Assembly: GCA_965277615.1 (NCBI GenBank)
Contig: CBDIDG010000002.1
Span: forward strand, 62,001 to 126,000
Direction of reading: 5' to 3'
DNA: 64,000 nucleotides
From: Bog-532 sp965277615
Lineage (GTDB): Bacteria; Actinomycetota; Actinomycetes; Streptosporangiales; Streptosporangiaceae
The position numbers and the translations under genes are program-made. Of the stretch, positions 8,879-17,725 are shown in pieces (position 1 is the stretch's first letter; every line of letters starts with the position of its first letter). The notes below the pieces were generated by a model. It made no database searches and was not told the DNA's origin. It was given only the letters and a program-made list of their open reading frames with translations.

Positions 8879-9838
8879 ATGGGCGAGATCGTCGGCTTGG
8901 GCGGTGGCATCGGCTCGTCCCGGTTGTGGCGGGTGCTGGCCCGGGCGGTCGGCCCGTCCAGCCTGACCCTGATCGTCAACACCGCCGGCGACCTGCGCCT
9001 GCACGGCCTGCGGATCTGCCCGGACCTCGACAGCACCCTGTACGCGCTGTCCGGCCGCCAGGACTCCGAACGCGGCTGGGGCCTGCGGGACGAGTCGTTC
9101 CGCTGCCAGTCGGCGCTGCGCGACCTGGGCGGCGAGAGCTGGTTCAGCCTGGGCGACCTGGACCTGGCCACCCACCTGTACCGCACCGGCCTGCTCGGCG
9201 ACGGCGCCACGCTGACCGAGGTGACCGCCCGGCTGGCCACGGCCCTCGGCGTACGGTCCCGGGTGCTGCCGATGACCGACCAGGACGTCACCACGATCAT
9301 CAGCACCACCGACGGCCGGCTCCTGGGCTACCAGGAGTACCTGCTCCGCGAGCAGGCGGCCCCGGGTGTGCGCGGCGTCCGCTTCGACGGAATCGGCGCC
9401 GCCCGCCCGGCCCCCGGGGTGCTGGCCGCCATCGAATCGGCCGACCTGATCGTGCTGGGGCCGAGCAACCCGGTGGCCAGCATGCTGCCCATCCTGGGCC
9501 TGCCCGGCGTGACCCAGGCCCTGGAGCAGCACCGGGACCGGGTGGTGGCCGTCTCCCCGGTGGTGGCGGGGGTCCCGTTCACCGACGAGACCGAGCGCCG
9601 TCGGGGCCAGGCCCGCGCCGCCCAGCTGGCCGCGATCAACCTCCCGGCCACGGCGGCCGGGGTGGCCCGTCTCTACCGCGACATCTGCGCCCGCCTCGTC
9701 TACGACCGCGCCGACCAGGGCGAAGGCCCCCGCATCGAGGCCCAGGGCCCCCAGCCGGTGGCCGCCGACCTGCTGCTGCACCAGGGCGCCAGCCCGGACT
9801 CCCTGCTCTCGGCCCTGCTCGGCCGGGCCGTCGCGTGA
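8879..9838 (+). CDS. fbiA: 2-phospho-L-lactate (or phosphoenolpyruvate) transferase, F420 biosynthesis
   Basis: CofD/FbiA joins the Fo deazaflavin to a phospho-three-carbon acid donated by a guanylyl intermediate, giving (dehydro)F420-0. The 319 residues carry the N-terminal GLGGGIGSSRLWR nucleotide loop, VNTAGDLRLHG and CPDLDSTLYALSG, which correspond to the metal- and Fo-binding parts of CofD, and a central GPSNPVASMLPIL segment. FbiB is not adjacent, unlike the common fbiAB arrangement. F420-using candidates elsewhere in the window (PPOX gene near 40.4 kb, perhaps the LLM gene) fit an F420-producing host. Confidence 0.92.
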   Translation: MGEIVGLGGGIGSSRLWRVLARAVGPSSLTLIVNTAGDLRLHGLRICPDLDSTLYALSGRQDSERGWGLRDESFRCQSALRDLGGESWFSLGDLDLATHLYRTGLLGDGATLTEVTARLATALGVRSRVLPMTDQDVTTIISTTDGRLLGYQEYLLREQAAPGVRGVRFDGIGAARPAPGVLAAIESADLIVLGPSNPVASMLPILGLPGVTQALEQHRDRVVAVSPVVAGVPFTDETERRRGQARAAQLAAINLPATAAGVARLYRDICARLVYDRADQGEGPRIEAQGPQPVAADLLLHQGASPDSLLSALLGRAVA

Positions 9839-10498
9839 CGGCCGAGCGCAAGCCACCTGGTCAGACCCCGGAGCGGGTCAGCTTCTTCACCGACGCGATC
9901 TTCGCCATCGCCATGACCCTGCTGGTCATCGAGATCCCGCGGCCGGAGGAGATGAAGTTCTCGGTCGGGCACGGCGTCTCTAAGCCAAGGCGTTCGACAA
10001 CCTGGCCCACTTCCTGGGCGGCCAGTGGGATGCCTTCTACGCCTACTTCCTGACGTTCCTCATCCTGTGGATCGTCTGGCGGCAGCACCACCGGATGTTC
10101 GATCAGTTCAGCCGGGTGACGCGGCGCATGGTGGGCTGGCACTTCCCGCTGCTGCGTTCGCCGCGTTCCTGCCCTATGCGTCCAGCACCTACGGGCATTA
10201 CGCCGACAACCCGATGGCGGCGCTGCTCTACGGCGTGGTGGTCGCGGTGGTGCTGTTCTGCCGGTCGCTCATTCAGGCCGAGGGGCTGCGGGACGGCGTG
10301 CTGATCGAAGGGGCGGACCGCGAAGATTACCGGGCCGAAGTGACCGTCTCCTGGATCACCACTGGTTACTGGGTCCTGACGCTGGCCCTGGTCTGGTGGA
10401 CGCCGTGGGCCGGGATCCCCTGGCTCTTCACCTCGTTGTTCGCCACCCTGGTTCGTCCGGTCGTGCGCCGCCGTCGCTTGCGCTCGGCCGCGGCCTAG
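9835..10498 (+). pseudogene. TMEM175-family potassium channel, frameshifted
   Basis: GTG at 9835 overlaps the cofD stop. The first frame reads RVSFFTDAIFAIAMTLLVIE, the hallmark first helix of prokaryotic TMEM175 channels. The frame then breaks near 9985; the next frame continues KAFDNLAHFLGGQWDAFYAY to about 10150, and a third frame gives AAFLPYASSTYGHYADNP through two more helices to the stop at 10496-10498. Both shifts are one base short. The joined product would be about 220 residues, the normal length. Either the gene is inactivated or two bases were lost in sequencing. The stop overlaps uraH convergently by four bases. Confidence 0.8.
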
Positions 10499-10821
10499 CT
10501 GCCGCGGTAGGTGGAGTAGGCGAACGGGCTCAGGGTCAGCGGGACGTGGTAGTGCCCGCCGCCGTCTTCGACCGCGAACGTCACCGCGACCTCGGGGTAG
10601 AAGGTGCGGCGCCGGTCCCGGGCGAAGTAGTCGCCGGTGCCGAACCAGATCCGGTACACCCCGGGAGCCAGGTCGTCGGGTCCCAGCGCGCCGACCCGCC
10701 CGTCCGCGTCGGTGACCCCCGACGCCACCACGACACCGGCCGCTGACTCCAGCTGCACCGCGACCCCGGCTGCGGGCCGGCCCAGCGCCGTGTCCAGCAC
10801 GTGCGTGGTCACCGTGCTCAT
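10495..10821 (-). CDS. uraH: 5-hydroxyisourate hydrolase
   Basis: A transthyretin-like enzyme of 108 residues that hydrolyses 5-hydroxyisourate, the product of uricase, to OHCU. It begins STVTTHVLDTALGRPA, has the family HYHVPLTLSPF segment and ends in YRGS, the C-terminal tetrapeptide that forms the active site in this family. It overlaps the upstream uraD by four bases (ATGA), so both are translated together. It completes the urate steps together with the uricase encoded on the other arm of this locus. Confidence 0.95.
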   Translation of the reverse strand: MSTVTTHVLDTALGRPAAGVAVQLESAAGVVVASGVTDADGRVGALGPDDLAPGVYRIWFGTGDYFARDRRRTFYPEVAVTFAVEDGGGHYHVPLTLSPFAYSTYRGS

Positions 10822-11327
10822 GGGGCCTCCGTCCCGATCAGCTGGGCCAGCCGCAAGTCGTTGATCTTGATCAGCTCGCCCCGCATGACCTGCCGCTCGG
10901 TCTCCGGGTCGTTGGCCAACCGGGCCGGCAGGATGGCCAGCAGCTCGGTCGCGTTCCGCCCGGCCGCGCAGACCAGGTAGATGTGCCCGAACCGGGCCTC
11001 GTAGGCCTGGTTGCCCGCGGCCAGGGCGGCCCGGACGGCCTGATCGGCGCCGGCCACGCCGGACTGCTCGGACCGGGACCAGGAGCTGTGCCCGGCCGCC
11101 GGGGCCTGCCCGATCCGCGGGTGACCGGCCAGCGCCTCGGTCACGTCCTCGTCGGTCAGCACCTCAGCCGCCCGCGCCTGCAGCGCACCCAGCGAAGAGT
11201 ACGGCCGCCCCATGGTCACCTGAGCCGCCCAGCGCCCGGCCCGGCAGCACTCCAGCAGCGCGGCCCGGGCCTCCTCGGCCGGCCGCGCGTTGAACCCGGC
11301 TAGCCCCACACCTTCCACTCCGCTCAT
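10818..11327 (-). CDS. uraD: OHCU decarboxylase
   Basis: This enzyme decarboxylates 2-oxo-4-hydroxy-4-carboxy-5-ureidoimidazoline to S-allantoin. The protein (169 residues from ATG 11327, reading MSGVEGVGLAGFN) has the catalytic HPRIG motif followed by the usual SxxEQ element (SRSEQSGV). The in-frame ATG at 11360 would add eleven residues without a better ribosome site. It is the first gene of a leftward uraD-uraH pair that faces away from the main catabolic operon; the insertion sequence now lies between the two arms. Confidence 0.93.
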   Translation of the reverse strand: MSGVEGVGLAGFNARPAEEARAALLECCRAGRWAAQVTMGRPYSSLGALQARAAEVLTDEDVTEALAGHPRIGQAPAAGHSSWSRSEQSGVAGADQAVRAALAAGNQAYEARFGHIYLVCAAGRNATELLAILPARLANDPETERQVMRGELIKINDLRLAQLIGTEAP

Positions 11328-11405
11328 CCCCGTCCCCGAGCATGTCGACAGCGTGTGCAAAAAGTGTCGCTATGACAGCAGATTCTGCACACGGTAATTG
11401 ACATC

Positions 11406-11735
11406 TCATGGTGCTGGGACGAGTAGATCATGGATGGTGCGGGTCGATGAAAGCGCCGTGACAGAGCCCTCCACCCCGGCGGGCGAGGTCGAGAAGCGGT
11501 CGCGGAAGGCCCGGCTGAAGATCCCCGCCTGATGAAGGTCACCGGCCATGGCGGCCCACTCATGAAGTGACGGTGACAGGGGCACCCCGAGGTGTTTGCC
11601 GAGCGAGTCAACCTCAGGGTGGTAGCCCCCGACTTCCCCGGGGGCGATGTCGTACCAGCCAGCGGCAAAGTCGCGGACGGCTGACCACCACTCCCTCCAG
11701 GATTGTGGCCGCTGGGCAAAAATGGGCTCGTACAT
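11406..11735 (-). CDS. Hypothetical protein, possibly SMI1/KNR4-like and truncated
   Basis: A 109-residue frame with Trp-rich N-terminus (QSWREWWSAVRDFAAGW) and a middle VDSLGKHLGVPLSPSLHEW that resembles the start of SMI1/KNR4-type proteins, in which a cap region precedes a polymorphic toxin-immunity or scaffold fold. Such proteins are normally longer, so the C-terminus after about residue 85 may be a frameshifted tail. It lies between uraD and the insertion sequence on the same strand as uraD. No specific function can be given. Confidence 0.45.
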   Translation of the reverse strand: MYEPIFAQRPQSWREWWSAVRDFAAGWYDIAPGEVGGYHPEVDSLGKHLGVPLSPSLHEWAAMAGDLHQAGIFSRAFRDRFSTSPAGVEGSVTALSSTRTIHDLLVPAP

Positions 11736-11810
11736 GCGAGGGAGTCAATCACGGCCGCGCTGGTATGCGGCCGGAGCATCGCAAGTCACGAACTCCGGTT
11801 GGAGTACTAG

Positions 11811-13178
11811 TACTACAGCAGTACTTTGTTACTCTTTGCCAGCAGTAGTGTTGGTGTGTGCTGGACGACGATGACCTGGCTGTGTGGGTCGCTGGGCTGG
11901 ATGACCTGTTCGCGCTGGTGGCGGGGCGGTTTCCGCGGGTTGAGCCGCGGCTGCAGGCCCGCGCCTATGTGCGGGGGCTGCTGGCGCCACTGGCGGCCAA
12001 GAACAGCTGGACGCTGGCCGAGGCGGCCGGGAACAAGACGCCGGACGGGATGCAGCGGCTGCTGAACCGGACCGCCTGGGATGCCGGCGGGGTCCGTGAC
12101 GACGTGCGCGGCTACGTGGCCCGCTACCTCGGTGACGCCGATGGGGTACTGGTCGTCGACGAGACCGGCTTCATCAAGAAGGGCACCAGTTCAGCGGGGG
12201 TGCAGCGGCAGTACTCGGGCACCGCCGGGCGGGTGGAGAACTGTCAGCTGGGCGTGTTCCTGGCCTACGCCTCGCCGAAGGGCCGGGCGCTGGTTGACCG
12301 GGAGCTTTACCTGCCGAAATCGTGGACGGACGACCGGGACCGCTGCCGCGAGGCGGGCGTGCCCGACGACGTGGAGTTTGCCTCGAAGACCGATCTTGCC
12401 CGGCTGATGCTGGGCCGGGCTCTGGACGCCGGAGTACCGGCCGCGTGGGTCACTGCGGATGAGGCCTACGGCAAGGACGGCAGCTTCCGGGGCTGGCTGG
12501 AGCAGCGCCGGGTCGGCTACGTCGCCGCCGTCCCGAAGAGCCAGGCCGTCGCCGGCGACGCCGGGAAGTCCCGCGCTGACGTGCTGACCGCGCACGCCCC
12601 GGGCCAGGCCTGGAAGCGCCGCAGCTGCGGGAACGGCGCCAAAGGGCCGCGGGTCTATGAATGGGCGGCCGCCACCTTGCCCGAAGACGGCACCGAGCCA
12701 CCCGGCTGGTCCCGGTTCTTGCTGGTCCGCCGCTCGCTGACCCCGAACGGCAAGGGCGAGCTGGAACTCGCCTACTACCTGTGCGCCGCCCCGGCCGGCA
12801 CACAGGACGAGGAGCTGATCCGCGTCGCCGGGTCTCGCTGGGCCATCGAGGAATGCTTCCAGAGCGCCAAAAACGAGACTGGCCTTGACCACTACCAGGT
12901 CCGCCGCTACGACGCCTGGTACCGGCACGCCACCCTCGCCGTTCTTGCTCACGCCTACCTCGCCGTTACCGCTGCGAACGCCCCAAAAGTCCTGGCAGCG
13001 GCCTCATCCCGGTCACGCTCGCGGAGGTCCGCCGTCTTCTGGCACACCTGATCACCGTCACTCCCTGCCGTACTGCCGCCTGGGCCTGGTCCACCTGGCG
13101 ACGACACCACCAGCACCAGGCCAGAACCAGTCACTATCAGCAAAGACAAGCACTACATAACGAAATGCTGCTGTAGTA
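11811..13178 (+). mobile_element. IS701-family insertion sequence with CTAG target duplication
   Basis: The ends are inverted repeats: both begin with the same 11 bases TACTACAGCAG (11811-11821, and complement of 13168-13178), with imperfect matching beyond. CTAG flanks the element directly on both sides (11807-11810 and 13179-13182), agreeing with the YTAR four-base target known for IS701. Length is 1368 bp with one transposase frame. It landed between the uraD arm and hyi in the purine locus, about 45 bp before hyi, and may have moved the hyi promoter or its operator. Confidence 0.88.
11858..13176 (+). pseudogene. IS701-family DDE transposase, frameshifted near the C-terminus
   Basis: From GTG 11858 the frame gives a DDE transposase with VVDETGFIKKG (first Asp), TADEAYGKDG (second Asp) and AIEECFQSAKNETGLDHYQV (catalytic Glu). 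At about 12990-13005 the frame changes: the main frame runs on into an unrelated tail to 13051, while the frame one base back reads LIPVTLAEVRRLLAHL, the normal IS701 C-terminus, and ends at TAG 13174. One base seems lost. The catalytic core is intact, but the C-terminal helix is not, so activity is doubtful unless this is a sequencing error. Confidence 0.82.
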
Positions 13179-13227
13179 CTAGCTTCTTCCTGGAACAACA
13201 CTTTCGAGATAAGGAACACGACGCTTG

Positions 13228-14064
13228 ATGGCCGGTCACTCGCTGCCGTACCTGGCCAACTGTTCCCTGCTGTTCACCGAGGAACCGCTGCTGCGACGTC
13301 CGGCCGCGGCCGCCGCCGCGGGCTTCACCGCGATCGAGTCCTGGTGGCCGTGGCCCGGACCGGTGCCGTCCGACCGGGACGTCGACGCCTTCGTCGCGGC
13401 GATCCAGGACGTCGGCGTCGACCTGGTCGCGCTGAACTTCTTCGCCGGCGACCTGCACGGGCCGGACGCCGGGGTGCTGTCGATCCCGGCCCGGAGCGGG
13501 CAGTTCCGCGACAACATCGACGTCGTGGTGGGCATCGGCCAGCGGCTCGGCGTGCGTGGGTTCAACGCGCCGTACGGCAACCGGGTCGACGGGGTACCGG
13601 CCGCGGCCCAGGACGAGCTGGCCACCGAGAACATCGCGCGGGCCGCGCAGGCGGCCCGCGGCATCGGCGCCACCGTGTTCATCGAGCCGCTCAGCGGGCC
13701 CAAGCCGTACCCGCTGCGGACCGCGGCCGACGCGGTGGCCGTGGTCCGGCGGGCCCGGGCGGCCGGGGCCGCCAACGTGGCCTTCCTGTGCGACCTCTAC
13801 CACCTGGCCAGCAACGGCGACGACGTGGACGCCGCCGTCGCCGCCCACGCCGGCGACGTAGGTCACGTGCAGATCGCCGACGCGCCGGGCCGGGGTGAGC
13901 CCGGCAGCGGCCGGCTGGACCTGGGCCGTCACCTCCAGGACCTGGAAGCCCGCGGCTACCGGGGCTGGGTCAGCCTGGAGTATCAGCCCAGCACCAGCAC
14001 CGAGGCCAGCCTGGCCTGGCTGCCCCGCGCCCGCCGCGCCGGGCCCGGCCACCGGCCGGCCTGA
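13228..14064 (+). CDS. hyi: Hydroxypyruvate isomerase
   Basis: A TIM-barrel AP-endonuclease-2-like isomerase (278 residues) interconverting tartronate semialdehyde and hydroxypyruvate. Metal-binding and substrate strands are visible: VFIEPLSGPK with the catalytic Glu, FLCDLYHL, HVQIADAPGRGEPGSG and VSLEYQP. A TTG three bases earlier is less likely than this ATG; AAGGAA lies upstream. It begins about 50 bp after the insertion sequence and is followed 33 bp later by glycerate kinase. It links glyoxylate from ureide breakdown to central carbon, although gcl (carboligase) is not in the window. Confidence 0.88.
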   Translation: MAGHSLPYLANCSLLFTEEPLLRRPAAAAAAGFTAIESWWPWPGPVPSDRDVDAFVAAIQDVGVDLVALNFFAGDLHGPDAGVLSIPARSGQFRDNIDVVVGIGQRLGVRGFNAPYGNRVDGVPAAAQDELATENIARAAQAARGIGATVFIEPLSGPKPYPLRTAADAVAVVRRARAAGAANVAFLCDLYHLASNGDDVDAAVAAHAGDVGHVQIADAPGRGEPGSGRLDLGRHLQDLEARGYRGWVSLEYQPSTSTEASLAWLPRARRAGPGHRPA

Positions 14065-14097
14065 CCTCCGCCCCCGTGGTCGTGCTGGACTAGGGGC

Positions 14098-15276
14098 ATG
14101 CGGATCGTGCTCGCCCCGGACAAGTTCAAGGGATCACTGCCCGCCGCCGAGGTGGCGGCGGCCCTGGCGGCGGGATTGCGGGACGCCCGGGACCAGGCCG
14201 GCGCGCCGGCCGAGCTGATCACGATCCCGGTGGCGGACGGCGGCGACGGCACCGTGGACGCCGCCGTGGCGGCCGGCTTCACGAGGGTGCCGGTCATCGC
14301 GACCGGTCCCACCGGCCAGCCGGTCAGCACTAGCTACGCCCGCCGCGATGATCTGGCCCTGGTCGAGCTGGCCACCGTCTGCGGCCTGGAGCGGCTGCCC
14401 GGCGGTCAGCTCGAGCCGCTCGTCTCGTCCAGCTTCGGCGTCGGCGAGGTCATGCGGCGGGCGCTGGCCGCGGGCGCGCGGGAACTCGTGCTCGCCCTGG
14501 GCGGCAGCGCCAGCACCGACGGCGGGGCCGGGATGCTCCAGGCGCTGGGCGCCCGGGTGCTCGGCCCGCGGGGTGAGCCGCTCGGCCGGGGTGGCGGGGC
14601 GCTCGGTGACGTGACCGAACTGGATCTGACTGCGCTGGTCAGGTCTGGGCTGGTCCGGTCTGGGCCGGTCCTGTCTGGACTGGACCCGGCGGCGGGCGCG
14701 GCCCAGGTCACGCTGGCGGTCGACGTGCAGAACCCGCTGACCGGCCCGGACGGCGCCGCGGCGGTCTTCGGCCCGCAGAAGGGTGCCACCCCGGAGCAGG
14801 TCGCCCGGCTGGACGATGCCCTGCGCCGCTGGGCCGGCCTGGTGGCCGGGGCTACCGGCCATGACTGGTCGCAGGCGCCCGGCGCCGGGGCGGCCGGCGG
14901 CGTGGGCTTCGCGGCGCTGGCCGTGCTCGGGGCCCAGCAGCGCTCCGGCATCGACATGATCCTGGACCTGGTCGGCTTCGACGCGGCGCTGGACGGCGCC
15001 GACCTGGTCGTCACCGGCGAAGGATCGCTGGACACCCAGAGCCTGGCGGGCAAGGCGCCGGTCGGGGTGGCCCGGGCCGCCGCGGCGCGCGGGATCCCGG
15101 TCGTCGCGGTGGCCGGGCGCAGCACGCTGACCCCGGAGCAGGCCCGCGCGGCCGGAATCACCGCGATCCACCCGCTCAGCGGCCTGGAACCGGATCTGGC
15201 CCGCAGCATGGCCGGGGCCGCCGCGCTGCTGGAACGGATCGCCCGTGATCAACTGGCCTCATGGAGCCGCCCATGA
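14098..15276 (+). CDS. glxK: Glycerate kinase (GarK/GlxK type)
   Basis: A 392-residue class-I glycerate kinase that phosphorylates D-glycerate. It starts MRIVLAPDKFKGSLPAAEV, the family's phosphate-binding N-terminus, followed by VADGGDGTVDAA, LALGGSASTDGGAGM and VVTGEGSLDTQSLAGKAP. Residues about 180-198 hold a low-complexity insertion of five-residue repeats. Placement between hyi and allB matches glyoxylate-assimilation genes found beside allantoin genes in other bacteria. The stop overlaps the allantoinase start by four bases. Confidence 0.92.
   Translation: MRIVLAPDKFKGSLPAAEVAAALAAGLRDARDQAGAPAELITIPVADGGDGTVDAAVAAGFTRVPVIATGPTGQPVSTSYARRDDLALVELATVCGLERLPGGQLEPLVSSSFGVGEVMRRALAAGARELVLALGGSASTDGGAGMLQALGARVLGPRGEPLGRGGGALGDVTELDLTALVRSGLVRSGPVLSGLDPAAGAAQVTLAVDVQNPLTGPDGAAAVFGPQKGATPEQVARLDDALRRWAGLVAGATGHDWSQAPGAGAAGGVGFAALAVLGAQQRSGIDMILDLVGFDAALDGADLVVTGEGSLDTQSLAGKAPVGVARAAAARGIPVVAVAGRSTLTPEQARAAGITAIHPLSGLEPDLARSMAGAAALLERIARDQLASWSRP
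14635..14690 (+). repeat. 15-bp tandem repeat inside glxK
   Basis: Three and a half degenerate copies of a unit like CTGGTCAGGTCTGGG encode ALVRSG-LVRSG-PVLSG. It lies in a loop of glycerate kinase where homologues are usually shorter, so it looks like a recent in-frame slippage expansion that keeps the reading frame. Confidence 0.6.
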
Positions 15277-16598
15277 CGTTCGACCTGCTCATCCGGGCCC
15301 GGCGTGCCGTCGTCGACGGCGCGCTGCGGCCAGCCTCGATCGCGGTCCGCGACGGCCGCATCGCCGCCGTCGGGGAGCACGACGCCCCCGCCGACGCGGC
15401 TGAGGTCGTCGAGCTGGCCGCGGACGAGGTGCTGCTGCCCGGCCTGGTCGACAGCCACGTGCACGTCAACGAGCCCGGCCGGACCGAGTGGGAGGGCTTC
15501 GCCAGCGCCACCCGGGCGGCCGCGGCCGGCGGCGTGACCACGATCATCGACATGCCGCTGAACAGCATCCCGCCCACCTGCGACGTGGCCGCGCTGGAGA
15601 TCAAGCAGAAGGCCGCCCGGAGCCGGGTCCACGTCGACACCGGGTTCTGGGGCGGCGCCATCCCCGGTAACGCGGCCGAGCTGCGCCCGCTGCACGAGGC
15701 GGGCGTGTTCGGGTTTAAGTGCTTCCTGCTGCCCAGCGGCGTGGACGAGTTCCCGCCGCTGGACGAGGCCGGGCTGGAGCGGGCCATGCGCGAGATCGCC
15801 GCCTTCGACGGCCTGCTGATCGTGCACGCCGAGGACGCCCACGAGATCACCGGCGTGCCACCGGGCCGGGACTACCAGGGCTTCCTGCGGTCGCGGCCGC
15901 CTGCGGCCGAGCAGCGGGCCATCAACACGGTGCTGGACCTGGCCGGGAAGACCGGCGCCCGGGTGCACGTGCTGCACCTGTCCAGTGCGGCGGCGCTACC
16001 CGCTCTGACCGCGGCCCGCCGCCGCGGGATCCGGGTCACCGCCGAGACCTGCCCGCACTACCTGAGCTTCGCCGCGGCCGACATCCCGGACGGCGCGACC
16101 CAGTTCAAGTGCTGCCCGCCGATCCGGGACGCCGCCAACCGGGACGCGCTGTGGCAGGGGCTCCGGGCCGGGGAGATCGACTGCGTGGTGTCGGACCACT
16201 CGCCCTGCACCGCGGACCTGAAGCACCCGGACACCGGCGACTTCGCCGCGGCCTGGGGTGGCATCGCCTCCCTCCAGCTCGGCCTGCCGGTGGTGTGGAC
16301 GGCGGCCCGGTCCCGCGGCGTGCCGCTCACCGACGTGGTGACCTGGATGGCCGCCCGCCCGGCCGCGCTGGCCGGGCTGGCCCGCAAGGGTGCCCTGGCC
16401 CCCGGCCGGGACGCTGACCTGTGCGTGTTCGCGCCCGAGATGAGCTTCGTGGTCGAGGCCGGCGCGCTCGAGCACCGCAACGCGGTGTCCGCCTACGACG
16501 GCCAGCGGCTGACCGGCGTCGTCCGCCGCACCTGGCTGCGCGGCGTCCCGACCGCGGGCGAGCCAGCCGGCCGCCTGCTCAGCAGGACGGAATCATGA
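15273..16598 (+). CDS. allB: Allantoinase
   Basis: A cyclic amidohydrolase (441 residues) that opens allantoin to allantoate with a binuclear metal site. Ligands are readable: HVHVNEPG (first two His), FKCFLLPS (carboxylated Lys), IVHAEDA (His), VHVLHLSS (His) and VVSDHSPC (Asp). The start at 15273 gives an ATGA overlap with glxK; an in-frame ATG at 15261 is possible. The next gene, allantoicase, starts on the same ATGA pattern, so the three are translationally coupled. Confidence 0.94.
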   Translation: MTFDLLIRARRAVVDGALRPASIAVRDGRIAAVGEHDAPADAAEVVELAADEVLLPGLVDSHVHVNEPGRTEWEGFASATRAAAAGGVTTIIDMPLNSIPPTCDVAALEIKQKAARSRVHVDTGFWGGAIPGNAAELRPLHEAGVFGFKCFLLPSGVDEFPPLDEAGLERAMREIAAFDGLLIVHAEDAHEITGVPPGRDYQGFLRSRPPAAEQRAINTVLDLAGKTGARVHVLHLSSAAALPALTAARRRGIRVTAETCPHYLSFAAADIPDGATQFKCCPPIRDAANRDALWQGLRAGEIDCVVSDHSPCTADLKHPDTGDFAAAWGGIASLQLGLPVVWTAARSRGVPLTDVVTWMAARPAALAGLARKGALAPGRDADLCVFAPEMSFVVEAGALEHRNAVSAYDGQRLTGVVRRTWLRGVPTAGEPAGRLLSRTES

Positions 16599-17710
16599 CC
16601 GATCAGATCAAGCAGCAGTGGCCGGACCTGGCCGCCCGGGACCTGGGCGGCAGCGTCGTCTACGCCAACGACGAGCTGTTCGCCGAGCGGCAGAACCTGA
16701 TCAAGCCGGGTGCGCCGGTGTTCCAGCCGCACGTGTTCGGCCACCGCGGCCAGATCATGGACGGCTGGGAGACTCGGCGGCGGCGCGAACCCGGCCACGA
16801 CCACGCCATCGTCCGGCTGGGCGTGGCCGGCCTGGTCCGCCGGGTGGTCGTGGACACCTCGTTCTTCACCGGCAACTACCCGCCCGAGGTCTCGATCGAG
16901 GCGTGCGGCGCTGAGGGCTACCCCGGGCCGGCCGAGCTGGCCGCGGCAGGCTGGACCACGCTGGTCCCGCGCAGCCCCGTCCAGGGCGACAGCCGCAACG
17001 AGTTCGCCGTGGCGGTGGAGCAGCGGTTCACCCACGTCCGGCTGACCATCTACCCCGACGGCGGGGTGGCCCGGCTGCGCATCTTCGGTGAGCCGGTGCC
17101 GGACCCGCGGCTGCTGCCGGCGGTGATCGACCTGGCCGCGCTGGAGAACGGCGCGCTCGTCACCGACTGCAGCAACGCCTTCTACACCTCAGCCGGCCAG
17201 CTGCTGCGGCCCGGGCTGGCTCAGGTCATGGGGGACGGCTGGGAGACCTCACGCCGCCGCGACGACGGCCACGACTGGGTCGCGGTCCAGCTGGCCTGCG
17301 CCGGCACGGTCGAGGTGGTGGAGCTGGACACGTCCTGTTTCGTCGGCAACGCCCCCGGCTGGGCGTCGCTGCGCGGCGACCGCGGGGACCTGGTACCCCG
17401 CACCGCGCTGCAGCCCGACACCCGGCACCGGTTCGCGGTCCCCGGTGCCCCCGTGGCCGAGCAGGCCCGGCTCGACGTCTACCCCGACGGCGGCCTGGCC
17501 CGGCTGCGCGTCTGGGGCGCCCCGACTCCGGCCGCGTGGGAGTCGCTGGCCAGCCGCTTCCTGCAGGTGCTGCCGCGGGCTCAGCTGGCCGCGGTGCTGC
17601 GGGACGCCGGCCTGCCCGCGACCGAGGCGGACCAGCGCGCCGCCGACGGCCCCAGCCTGGCCGGGCTGCCGCCATCGCTGCGCACTCAGTTCCGTATCAC
17701 CGCCCATTAA
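16595..17710 (+). CDS. alc: Allantoicase
   Basis: Allantoicase splits allantoate into urea and ureidoglycolate. The protein (371 residues) is an internal duplication of a jelly-roll domain: MDGWETRRRREPGHDHAIV near residues 50-68 is echoed by GDGWETSRRRDDGHDWVAV near 210-228, and DTSFFTGNYP is echoed by DTSCFVGNAP. It overlaps allB by four bases. Use of allantoicase, rather than allantoate amidohydrolase, means ureidoglycolate is the next intermediate; no ureidoglycolate lyase is seen in the window. Confidence 0.94.
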   Translation: MTDQIKQQWPDLAARDLGGSVVYANDELFAERQNLIKPGAPVFQPHVFGHRGQIMDGWETRRRREPGHDHAIVRLGVAGLVRRVVVDTSFFTGNYPPEVSIEACGAEGYPGPAELAAAGWTTLVPRSPVQGDSRNEFAVAVEQRFTHVRLTIYPDGGVARLRIFGEPVPDPRLLPAVIDLAALENGALVTDCSNAFYTSAGQLLRPGLAQVMGDGWETSRRRDDGHDWVAVQLACAGTVEVVELDTSCFVGNAPGWASLRGDRGDLVPRTALQPDTRHRFAVPGAPVAEQARLDVYPDGGLARLRVWGAPTPAAWESLASRFLQVLPRAQLAAVLRDAGLPATEADQRAADGPSLAGLPPSLRTQFRITAH

Positions 17711-17725
17711 AAGGAAAAATCAGCC

